From CAIYQJ01 sp963717255 (GTDB lineage: Bacteria; Chloroflexota; Limnocylindria; Limnocylindrales; CSP1-4): 64,000 bases of DNA. The stretch's first letter is position 1. Every line of letters begins with the position of its first letter. The stretch lies in assembly GCA_963717255.1 (NCBI GenBank), contig CAVQVT010000006.1, forward strand, positions 328,127-392,126, read 5' to 3'. Below, piece by piece: positions 1 through 8,122 of the stretch. The position numbers were made by a program, and so were the translations under genes. The notes under the pieces are model-generated. The model made no database searches and was not told where the DNA came from. It saw nothing but the letters and a program-made list of their open reading frames with translations.

Positions 1-1
1 G

Positions 2-295
2 CGCTGGCGCACGGATGTGCTGGAGCCCACGCGCGCCCGCCTGGCTGCCGCGATCGAGGGAGACAGGGACCCCCTCCAGGCGTACTGCGACGTCCTCGAG
101 CACAAGTGGCTGCTGTCCGAGAGGGCCGGCAAGGACGTCGGCCTCGAGACCGCGCTGGCGTCGTACCTCGACGTCGGCGCGCCGGCGCCCGAGGCCGGCG
201 GGGTCGGGCCCGACCTCGAGACGGACGGTGCTCCGGGCGCGGCCGGGACCGGCGTCGTCAGCCCGCGGCGAGGAGCGACGCCGCCGGCGCGATGA
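2..295 (+). CDS. C-terminal end of a DUF4032 family protein (5' truncated by window)
   Basis: The frame is open from base 2 to a TGA at 293-295, so only the last ~97 residues are present. The stretch WRTDVLEPT, then EHKWLLSERAGKDVG and LASYL, matches my memory of the end of DUF4032 proteins, which have a kinase-like fold and unknown substrate. The last ~45 residues are Gly/Ala/Pro-rich and probably disordered. The gene runs convergently into the nitroreductase gene, 42 bases away. The family call rests on this short segment only. Confidence 0.6.
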   Translation, partial: RWRTDVLEPTRARLAAAIEGDRDPLQAYCDVLEHKWLLSERAGKDVGLETALASYLDVGAPAPEAGGVGPDLETDGAPGAAGTGVVSPRRGATPPAR

Positions 296-337
296 GTCGC
301 CGGCGCCTCCGTCGGCGCGCCGCGGCCGGCGTCCCCG

Positions 338-859
338 CTACCAGCGCTCGTCGTGCACCACGCCCGCGAGCGGCCTCCGGCCGCCGGCCTTGTTCGGGCG
401 CTCGAGGTCGGCGGGGTCCGCCGGATACCCGAACGAGAGGGCATATTCGCAGTGGTGCGTCGCGGGATACCCGAGCAGGCGGCGCGCCAGGTCCTGCTCG
501 TAGACGGTCGCGGGGCACGACCCGATCCCGAGCGCCCACGCGGCGAGGACCATGTTCTCGGCGGCACGGCCGAGGTCGAAGACGACCGAGAGGGGGGCGT
601 CGTCGGCCCTCGGGTCCGGCGTGACCAGCGCCACGGCGACCGCCGCCCCCCGCAGGTGGCCGGCCCGCGGGCCGACCGCGCCGAGCTCGTCGAGGAGCGG
701 CCGGTCCCGCACGACGACGAAGTCCCAGCGCTGGAGGTTCTTCGAGCTCCCTGCGCGACGCCCCGCGTCGAGGATCCTGCGGAGCACGTCCTCGTCGACC
801 GGCCGGTCGGAGAACCGGCGGACGGTCCGCAGCGTGTCGATCGCGGTGAGTGTGTCCAC
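338..859 (-). CDS. Nitroreductase family protein (FMN-dependent oxidoreductase)
   Basis: The 173-residue protein has the nitroreductase layout: an N-terminal RTVRRFSDRPV segment (phosphate-binding RRS-like region), ILDAGRRAGSSKNLQRWDFVVV in two adjoining pieces, a middle AAENMVLAAWALGIGSC helix and a C-terminal FGYP motif followed by NKAGGRRPL. Family members are cytoplasmic homodimers that bind FMN and reduce nitro or quinone compounds or halogenated aromatics with NAD(P)H. The substrate cannot be predicted. The length fits the small members of the family. It is co-directional with the hydrolase gene just upstream, 12 bases away, so the two may be co-transcribed. Confidence 0.9.
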   Translation of the reverse strand: MDTLTAIDTLRTVRRFSDRPVDEDVLRRILDAGRRAGSSKNLQRWDFVVVRDRPLLDELGAVGPRAGHLRGAAVAVALVTPDPRADDAPLSVVFDLGRAAENMVLAAWALGIGSCPATVYEQDLARRLLGYPATHHCEYALSFGYPADPADLERPNKAGGRRPLAGVVHDERW

Positions 860-871
860 GGGTCCCTCCCC

Positions 872-2071
872 TCAGCCGGCGGGTGCCGTGCCCCCGACGA
901 CGACCGCCGGCGGCGGCCCGCTCCCGGACGATGCATGCTGCTCCGCGGGCGCGTGGGCCGCTGCCTCTGTCGGGGCCGCGCCGGGCCCGGCCGGGGCTCG
1001 CCGCCCCCGCCCGCTGCGCCTCCGCGCGCCGCCCTCCGGGACCAGGGATCCCTCCGTGTCCGGTGGGCGCACCGAGGAGGTGGCCTCGGCCGCCGCCGCC
1101 GCACCCACCACTTCCTCCGGCCCCGCGAGGCTCTCCGCGAGGAACGCAGCCACCGTGCGCCGGAAGACCGGGTCTTCGTACAGCCAGCGGTGGCGCCCGC
1201 CCGGCACGACCAGGACGTCCGTGCGCGCATCGGCGGCGCGGGACGTGGCCGCCCGCTCCAGCAGGCGCAGGTCGCGGAGCGGCAGCAGCTCGTCGGCGTC
1301 CCCCTGGACGAGGAGGACGGGCCCGGTGTACTCCGCCACGGCCCGGCGTGCGCTCGCAGCGGCCGGACGGTGACCTCGCGGCCGGAGGAGCGACCGCAGC
1401 GCCACCCAGGCCAGCGGGTGCGCGACGGGGCCTGGCAGGGGAACGTCGGCCATCCGGAAGGTCTCGCGGACCAGGAGGCGCGGGTCCGCCGGCGCCGAGA
1501 CGACGACCAGCGCCGCCACGTCGTCTCGCGCCGCGGCGGCGAGGCTGGCGCCGACGCCGCCCATGGAGTGCCCGAGGATCCCGACGCGCCCCACGCCCGG
1601 CAGCGATCGCAGGACTTCGACGGCCGCGGCCGCGTCGTCGCCGAATTCCACTGCCGTCACCGGGAGGGTCTCGGGCGGGTTCTCGCCGTGCCCGCGGACG
1701 TCGAACGCCAGGGTGTGGAAGCCTGCGGCGTGAAGGAAGGCGGCGAGCGGCACCATCCGCGCCCGGTTGGAGCCCCAGCCGTGGACGAGGACGACGCCGG
1801 GACGGACCCTCGGCGAGGGCGCGACGGTGGCCCCGGCTCGGGCGTCCGCCGCTCCCTGCGCCGGGACCCACCAGCCCGGCAGGTCGCGTCCGCCCGACGG
1901 GACCCCGACCGGCCCCCAGGCGAGTCCGGCGTCGCCGGGGTCCCCCGTGACCGGGGCGCGCGTCGGGAAGCCCGCCCGTTCGCGGTAGAGGACGGCGAAC
2001 CGCGCCGCGAGTGCGGCAAGGGCTACGGGCGCGGCAAGGACGGCGATCGCGATGAGGACGGACCTGCGCAT
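872..2071 (-). CDS. Membrane-anchored alpha/beta hydrolase (lipase/peptidase-like)
   Basis: I chose the ATG at 2071 because it begins a clean signal-anchor (MRRSVLIAIAV, hydrophobic to about residue 27); upstream in-frame sequence is Arg-rich and unlike protein. The 399-residue product has an alpha/beta-hydrolase core: oxyanion-hole VHGWGSNR near residue 97, nucleophile elbow GHSMGG (Ser169), acid in QGDADELLP (about residue 258-260) and His294 in GGRHRWL. This is a full triad. The last ~85 residues are Ala/Pro/Gly-rich. Secreted or membrane-tethered serine hydrolase activity is inferred; the substrate is unknown. Confidence 0.85.
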   Translation of the reverse strand: MRRSVLIAIAVLAAPVALAALAARFAVLYRERAGFPTRAPVTGDPGDAGLAWGPVGVPSGGRDLPGWWVPAQGAADARAGATVAPSPRVRPGVVLVHGWGSNRARMVPLAAFLHAAGFHTLAFDVRGHGENPPETLPVTAVEFGDDAAAAVEVLRSLPGVGRVGILGHSMGGVGASLAAAARDDVAALVVVSAPADPRLLVRETFRMADVPLPGPVAHPLAWVALRSLLRPRGHRPAAASARRAVAEYTGPVLLVQGDADELLPLRDLRLLERAATSRAADARTDVLVVPGGRHRWLYEDPVFRRTVAAFLAESLAGPEEVVGAAAAAEATSSVRPPDTEGSLVPEGGARRRSGRGRRAPAGPGAAPTEAAAHAPAEQHASSGSGPPPAVVVGGTAPAG

Positions 2072-2251
2072 CTGCCAAGGGGACGACGGGAGCGTCCTCG
2101 TGTCAAGCGGCGCGACTGTGACACCCCGTCGGCGCGGCCGTCTCGTCCCGGCGGGCCTGGCCGACGCGCCCCGGTGGGCACGGGTCTCGTGGCGACTGCG
2201 CTCCGGCGGCCGTCGCGCTTCGGCGGCGCGACGCAGGGCTAGACTGCGACG

Positions 2252-3031
2252 GTGACGCGGCGCGACCCCTTCGCGGAGCTGGGGCTCCCGGCTGATGCGT
2301 CGCCCGCCGCCGTCAAGGCGGCCTGGCGGCGGCTCGCGCGCACGCACCACCCCGATCTCGCCAGCGACCGTGCCGAGGAACGGGCGGCCACGCGCCGCAT
2401 GGCCCGCATCAACGCCGCCTACGAGGCGGCACTGCGGATCGCCGAGGCGCGCCGCGGTGCTCGCACCGGGCGCGGTGGCCCGGCGCGAGCACCGACGCCG
2501 GGCGGTCCCCCCTCCGGGCCGGACGGCGGGACGGGACCGTCGGCGGGCGGAGGACGGTCGGAGCGCGGGCCTGCGTCCGGCCCGATGCGCGCCGGGCGCC
2601 CGGTCACCCGTCGGGTGGACACGAGCACCGTCTTCCGCCCGCGGGGGGTGGCCAGCTCAGGCGGCGGCTCGGCGCTGTCCGGCCAGCCGCCTCCACCGGC
2701 GGACCGCCCCGGACCGGAGGCCCTGCGTGGCGCCCCCAGCGGTCCGCTCGAACGCCATCGCCCGCGCCGCCCGCCGGTCCTGCGGCTCCCGGATCTCGAT
2801 GCCGCGCGAGACCACGTCCTCCCGTTCGGCAAGTTCCACGACCGGACCCTCGGCGAGGTCGAGCTGGTCGAGCCGACGTACATCGACTGGATCGTGCGGA
2901 CGATCCGCCGCGATCCGGAGCTGGTCGCGTCGGCACGGGTGGTGCAGCAGGCGCTCGACGACGCGGGCGTCCGGCGCACCGTGCGCGTGGCGGTGCGGCC
3001 CGACAGGCCGTCCGGCGACGATCCCGACTGA
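2252..3031 (+). CDS. J-domain protein with C-terminal DUF3820-like domain
   Basis: The GTG start at 2252 leads directly into a DnaJ-type J domain (residues ~4-65) with the diagnostic HPD motif in RTHHPDLAS. J domains stimulate DnaK ATPase. A Pro/Gly/Arg-rich linker of about 110 residues follows. The C-terminal ~70 residues (LPFGKFHDRTLGEV, then YIDWIVRTI) resemble the small DUF3820/exonuclease-X C-terminal-like module, which is often attached to nucleic-acid enzymes. There are no DnaJ zinc fingers, so this is a specialised class III J protein. The partner is unknown. Confidence 0.85.
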   Translation: MTRRDPFAELGLPADASPAAVKAAWRRLARTHHPDLASDRAEERAATRRMARINAAYEAALRIAEARRGARTGRGGPARAPTPGGPPSGPDGGTGPSAGGGRSERGPASGPMRAGRPVTRRVDTSTVFRPRGVASSGGGSALSGQPPPPADRPGPEALRGAPSGPLERHRPRRPPVLRLPDLDAARDHVLPFGKFHDRTLGEVELVEPTYIDWIVRTIRRDPELVASARVVQQALDDAGVRRTVRVAVRPDRPSGDDPD

Positions 3032-3034
3032 TCG

Positions 3035-3055
3035 ACGCCCCGCCTCGCGGGGCGT
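3035..3055 (+). terminator. Hairpin after the J-domain gene
   Basis: The perfect 9-bp stem ACGCCCCGC / GCGGGGCGT with a 3-base loop begins 3 bases after the TGA of the J-domain gene. No T run follows, so it is a stabilising or weak intrinsic terminator rather than a textbook one. Confidence 0.5.
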
Positions 3056-3505
3056 GCCGCTCGATCGCGTCGCACCGCCGCCCCGCGATGCGGGAGCGGG
3101 AGCCTGAGCGGCGGTGCGTGTGGCGCGCCTCCACGAGGGAGGCGCCTCCGGTGGGGGAGCGGGACGAGGGCCGCGGGGATCGCGGCGGCGATAAGACCGA
3201 CCGCCGAGGAGTCCAGGGGCCCGCGGGCCGCTGACCGTTACTCGGCTCGTGGAACGCGATCGCCCGACCCCCCGCAGCGCCCGGAGGACGCTCTCCACGA
3301 CGGGGGCCGACCGCTCGCGCCTCGTGACCGACGCCCGCGGGTCCTCCCGGACGTTCGACCTCGACGGCCGACATCACCGTACGCGCCGTCCGCCGTCGCA
3401 TCGATGGGCAGGTGGTCCTCGTCCGGGTGGGACGAAGGTCGGCGGCGTCGGCGCACCGGTTTGTCGTCGGCGCCCCACCGCCTCTCCCGGTACGCTTGCC
3501 TGCAC
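3056..3505. other. Intergenic stretch, no gene seen
   Basis: Frames that are open here on either strand give Arg/Pro/Ser-rich products with no recognisable motif. Towards the end, a TA-containing stretch (tacgcttgcctgcac, 3491-3505) sits just before the lipoprotein ATG. I see no clear promoter boxes or repeat. Confidence 0.5.
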
Positions 3506-4138
3506 ATGTCCACGTTCCGGGCGTCCCGACGCCCTCCCCGGCCCACCCTGCCCGCGGCCGCGCTCGCGGTGACGCTCCTCGCGACCGTGGCCCTGGGCGG
3601 GTGCGCGGCGTCCGCTACACCCCCTCCGGACCCGTCGGCGCCGTGCGCGGGTGCGGACGTGCAGCGCGCCGGGGGCTTCTACCCGGACCTGGAGCGCCTG
3701 GTCCCGCCGACGCTCGGCGGTGCCGCCCCGGCGATCCGCGACTCCGGGCGCTACTGCTCGGAGAAGATGCTGGGACCGCTCGTGGACGCAGGGCACGACG
3801 AGGTCCGCTTCGCCGGCTCGACCTTCGAGGAGACGGGCCAGTCGGGGATCAGCCTCATCGTGTACGAGGCTCCGGGGCTCACCGCGGAGCAGGTCGGGGC
3901 CGCCTTCAGGGCCGGCTCCGGGGCAGGTCGCCGGGTCCAGCTGGTGTCGGACGAGGCCCGGGACGTCCGGGGGCGGACGGGCCGCCGCATCGAGCTGATC
4001 AACGGGGACACGCGGCAGGTCGTCGTCGTGTGGCCTGCGAAGAGGCCCGACGCGGTGGACATCGTCATCGGCGTGGACGTGAGCGATGCCGCGATCGACG
4101 AGGCGGTGGACGCCTTCGAGTCGTTCGGGTCGGGCTAG
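3506..4138 (+). CDS. Putative lipoprotein of unknown function
   Basis: The ATG at 3506 is chosen because it starts a signal peptide: basic MSTFRASRR, a hydrophobic stretch and a lipobox ending LGGC at about residue 34, the expected lipidated Cys. The mature part (~175 residues) has paired Cys residues (PCAG and RYCSEK) and no domain I recognise. The predicted location is the outer face of the membrane. The gene ends in TAG at 4136-4138, which overlaps the stop of the convergent B12-binding gene. Confidence 0.75.
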   Translation: MSTFRASRRPPRPTLPAAALAVTLLATVALGGCAASATPPPDPSAPCAGADVQRAGGFYPDLERLVPPTLGGAAPAIRDSGRYCSEKMLGPLVDAGHDEVRFAGSTFEETGQSGISLIVYEAPGLTAEQVGAAFRAGSGAGRRVQLVSDEARDVRGRTGRRIELINGDTRQVVVVWPAKRPDAVDIVIGVDVSDAAIDEAVDAFESFGSG

Positions 4139-4881
4139 AAGACGTCGCGGGGCGGCGTCGCCCCGCCCTCGGCCCCGAGCCGCTCCGCCAGCCGCGACGC
4201 GAAGTCCGCCGCCTCCACGAGCGACGTCCCGGCCCAGTCGACGGCGAGCCCGGCGACCGCCGCCTCGTCCGCCGCGAACCGCCCGCCCAGGATGACCGTG
4301 AGCGGGCGCTCGAGCGGGACCGCCCGCAGGGCGCCCACCGCCTCGGCGACGGCCTCGGCGCGCTCGGGGTTCGAGGCGGTCAGCCCCACGAGGGCCGGCT
4401 GCATCTGCGCGGCGAAGCGCGCGAGATCGTCCGCGGGCTCGTCCCCGCCGAGGTTCACCACGGACCAGCCTGCCTCTTCGAGGATGTGGGCCAGGCAGAC
4501 GAGGCCCAGGGTGTGTCGTTCGTCCCGGACGCCCGCGACCAGCGCGACCGGGCCCACGCGCAGCAGCGGGCCACGCGGCGGCGCAAGCCGGTCGAGCGCC
4601 CGCGTGAGCGCCTGCGTCGCGGCGTGCTCCTCCGCGATCCCCCAGGAGCCGTCCCGCCAGCGCGCGCCGATCAGCGCCATCGCATCGCGCAGCAGGCCGT
4701 CGTACACCTGCTCGCGGGGAAGCTGCTCGAGGGCATTCGCCAGTGCCCATGCCGCCAGCTCGTCGTCGCCGTCCGCGAGGAGGCCGGCGAGGAGCTCGGG
4801 CGTCATGGCCGGCCCCACATCGGCGCCGGCCGCGGATGGGTCGATCGGGGGGAGCGACGGGGTGGCGCGGTCGCTGTTCAT
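4135..4881 (-). CDS. Stand-alone CarH-like B12-binding protein (possible cobalamin light sensor)
   Basis: The 248-residue protein has a four-helix cap (residues ~28-100) and a Rossmann B12-binding half (~106-235). The cap carries W75-x9-E85-H86 in ARWRDGSWGIAEEH, which matches the Wx9EH signature of CarH-type adenosylcobalamin photoreceptors. The B12 half has E121-R-H123-T-L-G126, the ExHxxG form of the lower-ligand motif. There is no N-terminal MerR DNA-binding domain; only ~27 Pro/Ala-rich residues precede the cap. Light sensing or B12 binding without direct DNA binding is inferred. An upstream in-frame GTG (4899) is possible. The gene is divergent from the DinB-fold gene 50 bases away. Confidence 0.8.
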   Translation of the reverse strand: MNSDRATPSLPPIDPSAAGADVGPAMTPELLAGLLADGDDELAAWALANALEQLPREQVYDGLLRDAMALIGARWRDGSWGIAEEHAATQALTRALDRLAPPRGPLLRVGPVALVAGVRDERHTLGLVCLAHILEEAGWSVVNLGGDEPADDLARFAAQMQPALVGLTASNPERAEAVAEAVGALRAVPLERPLTVILGGRFAADEAAVAGLAVDWAGTSLVEAADFASRLAERLGAEGGATPPRDVF

Positions 4882-4931
4882 CGCGGGGGAATGTACCACC
4901 GGACCGTCCGCGGGGCGGGTACCATCGGGAC

Positions 4932-5411
4932 ATGTACGTCGACGGTCTCTCGTTCCTCGAGGACGAGCGGGAAGCCTGGCTTCCCTTCGAGGCGGTCGGA
5001 GCCCTCTCCGACGAGGACTTCGTCCGACCCGTGGAGGCGGCGCACGGCTGGTCCGCGCGCGACCTCGCGATCCACCTCGCCTACTGGCAGGAGCGCGCGC
5101 TCGAGGTCGCCCGCGAGCTCGCCGTCTCCGACCACAGCGCCGCGTGGGAGCGCGGCGAGCGGGACTGGGAGGAGAAGGGCGACGCCATCAACGCCGAGGT
5201 GCAGGCTGCGGCCGTCGGGCTCACCGACGCCCAGGTGCGCGCCCGGCTCACGGACGTGCCCGGCGAGCTCCGGGGCTACCTCACGGTCGTGCCCGAGACG
5301 CGGTGGGTGAAGAACGCGACGTTCCGAGAGTTCTTCATCGGGGAGACGCTCGACCACTACGCCGATCACGAGGCCGACCTGGCCGCGATCCTCGCCGCCG
5401 CCGGCCGGTAG
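4932..5411 (+). CDS. DinB-fold protein (ClbS/DfsB-like)
   Basis: The 159-residue protein looks like a DinB-like four-helix bundle. It has WSARDLAIHLAYWQERAL near residues 38-55, a middle variable part with a FREFF element, and a C-terminal LDHYADHEADL. The His at residue ~46 and the two in HYADH are plausible metal ligands. Family members include ClbS-type DNA-protecting cyclopropane hydrolases and many proteins of unknown role. The start is the ATG at 4932. The gene shares a 50-base divergent promoter region with the CarH-like B12 gene, which suggests common control. Confidence 0.75.
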   Translation: MYVDGLSFLEDEREAWLPFEAVGALSDEDFVRPVEAAHGWSARDLAIHLAYWQERALEVARELAVSDHSAAWERGERDWEEKGDAINAEVQAAAVGLTDAQVRARLTDVPGELRGYLTVVPETRWVKNATFREFFIGETLDHYADHEADLAAILAAAGR

Positions 5412-5423
5412 CCCCGCTTCGCG

Positions 5424-5505
5424 GCGACGGACCGGGGCGTGGCGCCGCCGGTCCGTCGCGCCGACCCCGGAATCGGACGACCGGCCCTCGCGGGCCGGCC
5501 GTCGT
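5424..5505. terminator. Two hairpins between convergent genes
   Basis: A 12-bp stem GCGACGGACCGG / CCGGTCCGTCGC (5424-5459) is followed by a stem built on CCGGCCC-tcgc-GGGCCGG (5476-5505). They lie between the convergent DinB-fold and thioredoxin genes and probably end transcription from both sides. T runs are absent. Confidence 0.55.
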
Positions 5506-5549
5506 GATGCGCGAGGCGGCCGCCGGGCCGCCGGTGTGGGCCGACCCGG

Positions 5550-5894
5550 TCAGGCGACCGGCTTGGGCGCGAACTGCGCCAGGCCGAACGAGCGCTCGAG
5601 GTCCTCCGCCGGGCGGAAGCCCATGACGCCCTTGGGCTGCTGGCCGGGCTGGAAGAAGGCGATGGTGGGGATGCTCATGATCCCGAACGTCTGCGAGAGG
5701 CGCGGATTGGCGTCCACGTCCACCTTCACGACGTCCACGGAGCCGTCGTACTTCTCGGCGATCTTCTCGAGCTCGGGCGCGACCATCTTGCACGGCCCGC
5801 ACCAGGCCGCCCAGAAGTCCACGATCACCGGTCGCTCGCTCTGGATCACCATCTGCTCGAACGTGTCATCGGTCGCGTGCTTGATCTCGGCCAT
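5550..5894 (-). CDS. trxA: Thioredoxin
   Basis: The 114-residue protein is a classic thioredoxin: VIVDFWAAWCGPCK holds the redox pair Cys32/Cys35, the cis-proline is in SIPTIAFF, and the VKVDVDANP strand is present. It reduces protein disulfides in the cytoplasm. It lies 54 bases downstream of the ArsR-type gene on the same strand and is probably controlled with it. Confidence 0.97.
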   Translation of the reverse strand: MAEIKHATDDTFEQMVIQSERPVIVDFWAAWCGPCKMVAPELEKIAEKYDGSVDVVKVDVDANPRLSQTFGIMSIPTIAFFQPGQQPKGVMGFRPAEDLERSFGLAQFAPKPVA

Positions 5895-5948
5895 CCGACC
5901 TGTGGATCCTTTCCCCCGCGCGTCGCGGGCCGGCCCGTCCCTCGCGGG

Positions 5949-6245
5949 TCAGCGGGCGATGTTCTGGATGAGCTGGTACGCCTCGAGGACCCGGGGGTCG
6001 GAGAGGCTGTAGTACACGGTGCTGCCCACCCGCCTGCTCGTCACGAGACCGGCGCTCCGCAGGACGGAGAGGTGCTGGCTCATGTTGGGCACGTGGCATC
6101 CGGCGCGCGCGGAGAGATCGCCGACGGACAGCTCGCCCGCGGAGAGGCACTCGAGCACGCACAGCCGCTTCGGGTCCGCCAGGGCGCGGCCGATGGCCGC
6201 GAACCGCAGGCGGTCCGTCTCGCTGGTCGCCACGACGCTGGACAT
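5949..6245 (-). CDS. ArsR-family winged-helix transcriptional regulator
   Basis: The ~98-residue protein is a single ArsR-type winged helix: ALADPKRLCVLECL, the recognition helix region PNMSQHLSVLRSAGLV, and the beta wing RRVGSTVYYSL. The ArsR metal motif ELCVCD is replaced by ELSVGD, so the classical alpha-3 arsenic/metal site is absent. One Cys (AGCHVP) precedes the recognition helix. The ATG at 6245 is preferred; a GTG six bases upstream is in frame. It probably controls itself and trxA downstream. A redox or organic ligand is possible. Confidence 0.88.
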   Translation of the reverse strand: MSSVVATSETDRLRFAAIGRALADPKRLCVLECLSAGELSVGDLSARAGCHVPNMSQHLSVLRSAGLVTSRRVGSTVYYSLSDPRVLEAYQLIQNIAR

Positions 6246-6372
6246 GGGCACAGTCTCTCACGGGTTGCGCAAACGCGCAAGTATCCTGGAGGGCCGGGCG
6301 GGGCGCGGGCCGGCGGCCGGCCGCCGGGGATCCTGGGTCCGCCCTTCCCCGCGGCGGGTATGCTCCGCCCCG

Positions 6373-7437
6373 ATGTCCTCGAACCTCCCGGCCGACCCGC
6401 TCGTCGTCCCGCTCTCCGCGATCCTCGCCGCGCGCGACCTCCTGTCCGGCGTCCTCGAGGCGACACCGATGCTCGAGTCGCGGGCAGCCGCCCGGGTGGT
6501 GCGCCGCGCGGCGGGCGTGAACCTGGCGGATGCGACGCTCCACCTCAAGGCCGAGCACCTCCAGGTCACGGGCAGCTTCAAGCCCCGCGGGGCGACGGTC
6601 CGCATCCGCCACCTCGACCCGGCGGCGCGGGAGGCCGGCGTCATCGCGATCTCCGCGGGCAACCACGCGCAGGCCGTCGCCTGGGCTGCGGGCGCTGCCG
6701 GGGTGCGGGCGACCGCGGTGATGCCGCTCGGCGCGGTGCGCGCGAAGGTGGACGCGACGCGGTCGTACGGTGCGGAGGTCGTCCTCGCCGGCGACACGAT
6801 CGGCGAGACGTGGGCGCGGATGGAGGAGATCCGCGAGGAGAGGGGACTGACGTTCCTCCACCCGTTCGACGACCCCGACGTCATCGCGGGGCAGGGGACG
6901 GTGGGCCTCGAGATCCTCCGGGCGCTGCCCGACCTGGGCGTGGTCGTGGTGCCCGCCGGCGGGGGAGGCCTCGCCTGCGGCATCGCGGCGGCGGTGAAGG
7001 AGAGCGCCCCGGGGACGCGTGTCTATGCAGTGGAGCCGGAGGGATCGACGGCGCTGGCGAGTGCGCTCGAGGCGGGCAGGGTCGTCCCGGTGGAGCCCCG
7101 CTCGATCGCGGACGGGCTCGGCGCCCCCTTCGCTGGCGAGCGGACGCTCGCGATGGGCCGGCGCTACCTGGACGGGGTCGTCCTCGTCTCCGACGCCGAG
7201 ATCGCCTCGGCGATGCGGTTCGCGATGGAGCAGCTGGGGCAGGTGCTCGAGCCGGCAGGGGCCGCCGCGCTCGCCGCGCTGCTCGCCGGCCGCGTGCCGC
7301 TCCGCCGCCAGGACCGCGTCTGCGCCGTGCTCTCGGGCGGGAACGTGGACAGGGATCGGTTCGACGCGCTCGTCGGCGCCGCGGCCCCGTTCGACGCGGC
7401 GGGGGGCACGGGGGTCGCGGCCGAGGAGGCGGGCTGA
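6373..7437 (+). CDS. PLP-dependent threonine/serine dehydratase-like enzyme
   Basis: The 354-residue fold-type II PLP enzyme has the Schiff-base lysine in TGSFKPRGA (Lys70), the SAGNHAQAVAWAA asparagine loop and the PAGGGGLACG phosphate-binding glycine loop, followed by VYAVEPEGS. Threonine ammonia-lyase, which makes 2-oxobutanoate and ammonia, is the best fit. There is no C-terminal ACT regulatory domain, so a catabolic or uncontrolled form, or a serine/threonine racemase-like activity, is possible. The ATG at 6373 begins just before the first conserved region. The gene is divergent from the ArsR/trxA pair. Confidence 0.88.
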   Translation: MSSNLPADPLVVPLSAILAARDLLSGVLEATPMLESRAAARVVRRAAGVNLADATLHLKAEHLQVTGSFKPRGATVRIRHLDPAAREAGVIAISAGNHAQAVAWAAGAAGVRATAVMPLGAVRAKVDATRSYGAEVVLAGDTIGETWARMEEIREERGLTFLHPFDDPDVIAGQGTVGLEILRALPDLGVVVVPAGGGGLACGIAAAVKESAPGTRVYAVEPEGSTALASALEAGRVVPVEPRSIADGLGAPFAGERTLAMGRRYLDGVVLVSDAEIASAMRFAMEQLGQVLEPAGAAALAALLAGRVPLRRQDRVCAVLSGGNVDRDRFDALVGAAAPFDAAGGTGVAAEEAG

Positions 7438-7593
7438 CCGTCCCCGGCGTGCGTCACCGGCGCGAGCGCCGAACGCGGCCCGGCTCTGAGCGGCCCGGGT
7501 GCTGCCGCCGGGGGACCCGGGCGCGCAGCCGGCCGGCGGCCCGGCGGAAGCCGTCCGCGCAGGATTCCCGGGGGCCGACGATGAGGAGGGGTG

Positions 7594-8070
7594 TCACGGC
7601 CGCGTCATCCATCGCCAGATGCGGGCGCGCAGGCCCTCCGCCGGCTCCTCGTCCTCCTCCTCCCCTTCGTCGTCGTAGTGGTCCTCGGCCGAGAAGTGGT
7701 GGGCCAGCTCGTGCTCGATGGTCAGGCGGATCTCCCGTTCGAGGTCCACGGGGTCCGGGAAGTCCTCCTCGAGCGCCTCGCGGAAGAGCGTGATCTTCCG
7801 GGGCCAGTCGGCGGTCAGGCCGGTCGGCGTCCCCTCGTAGAGACCGTAGAGCCAGTCGTCCTCGTCGAGGCCCTGGTCGCGGAGCTGCTCGTCCGTCGGC
7901 CAGTCCTCGATGACGACCGCGACCTCGTCGAGCGCAGGGGCGAGGCGAGGGTCGATCGTGTCGATCACGCGGTCGACGACGGTCTCGAAGTAGTCCCGGG
8001 GCCTGGTCCCGTCGTACCGCTTGGCCCGGCGGGCCGGACGGGCGCGCTTCGCGCGCTGGCGCTTCGGCAT
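7594..8070 (-). CDS. Zincin-like metallopeptidase family protein (DUF1025-type)
   Basis: The 158-residue protein starts with a very basic tail (MPKRQRAKRARPARR) and then has the conserved YGLYEGTP element, PRKITLFRE and the zinc-binding IEHELAHHF helix (HExxHH). This is the small metallopeptidase family of PF06262 type, whose biological substrate is not known. The C-terminus has an acidic run (DEGEEEDEE) and ends RIWRWM. A second family member lies at 16735-17160. The ATG at 8070 avoids a poorly coding upstream extension. Confidence 0.82.
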   Translation of the reverse strand: MPKRQRAKRARPARRAKRYDGTRPRDYFETVVDRVIDTIDPRLAPALDEVAVVIEDWPTDEQLRDQGLDEDDWLYGLYEGTPTGLTADWPRKITLFREALEEDFPDPVDLEREIRLTIEHELAHHFSAEDHYDDEGEEEDEEPAEGLRARIWRWMTRP

Positions 8071-8122
8071 GGCAGGCGCATCGTACGTCCCGGGCGGCGT
8101 GGCCCGCGGTAGCATGCGCTCG

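Noticed and set aside
353..2242. A ~630-codon open frame on the plus strand opposite the nitroreductase and hydrolase genes
   Set aside because: It is Arg/Pro/Gly-rich with no motif and lies opposite two well supported genes; typical antisense artefact of a high-G+C genome.
3238..3546. Minus-strand ORF before the lipoprotein gene
   Set aside because: Arg-rich, no ribosome-binding site, no motif, and overlaps the lipoprotein start.
4135..4138. Overlapping convergent stop codons as a special signal
   Set aside because: The 4-base CTAG overlap of the lipoprotein and B12-protein stops is compact but not functionally informative.
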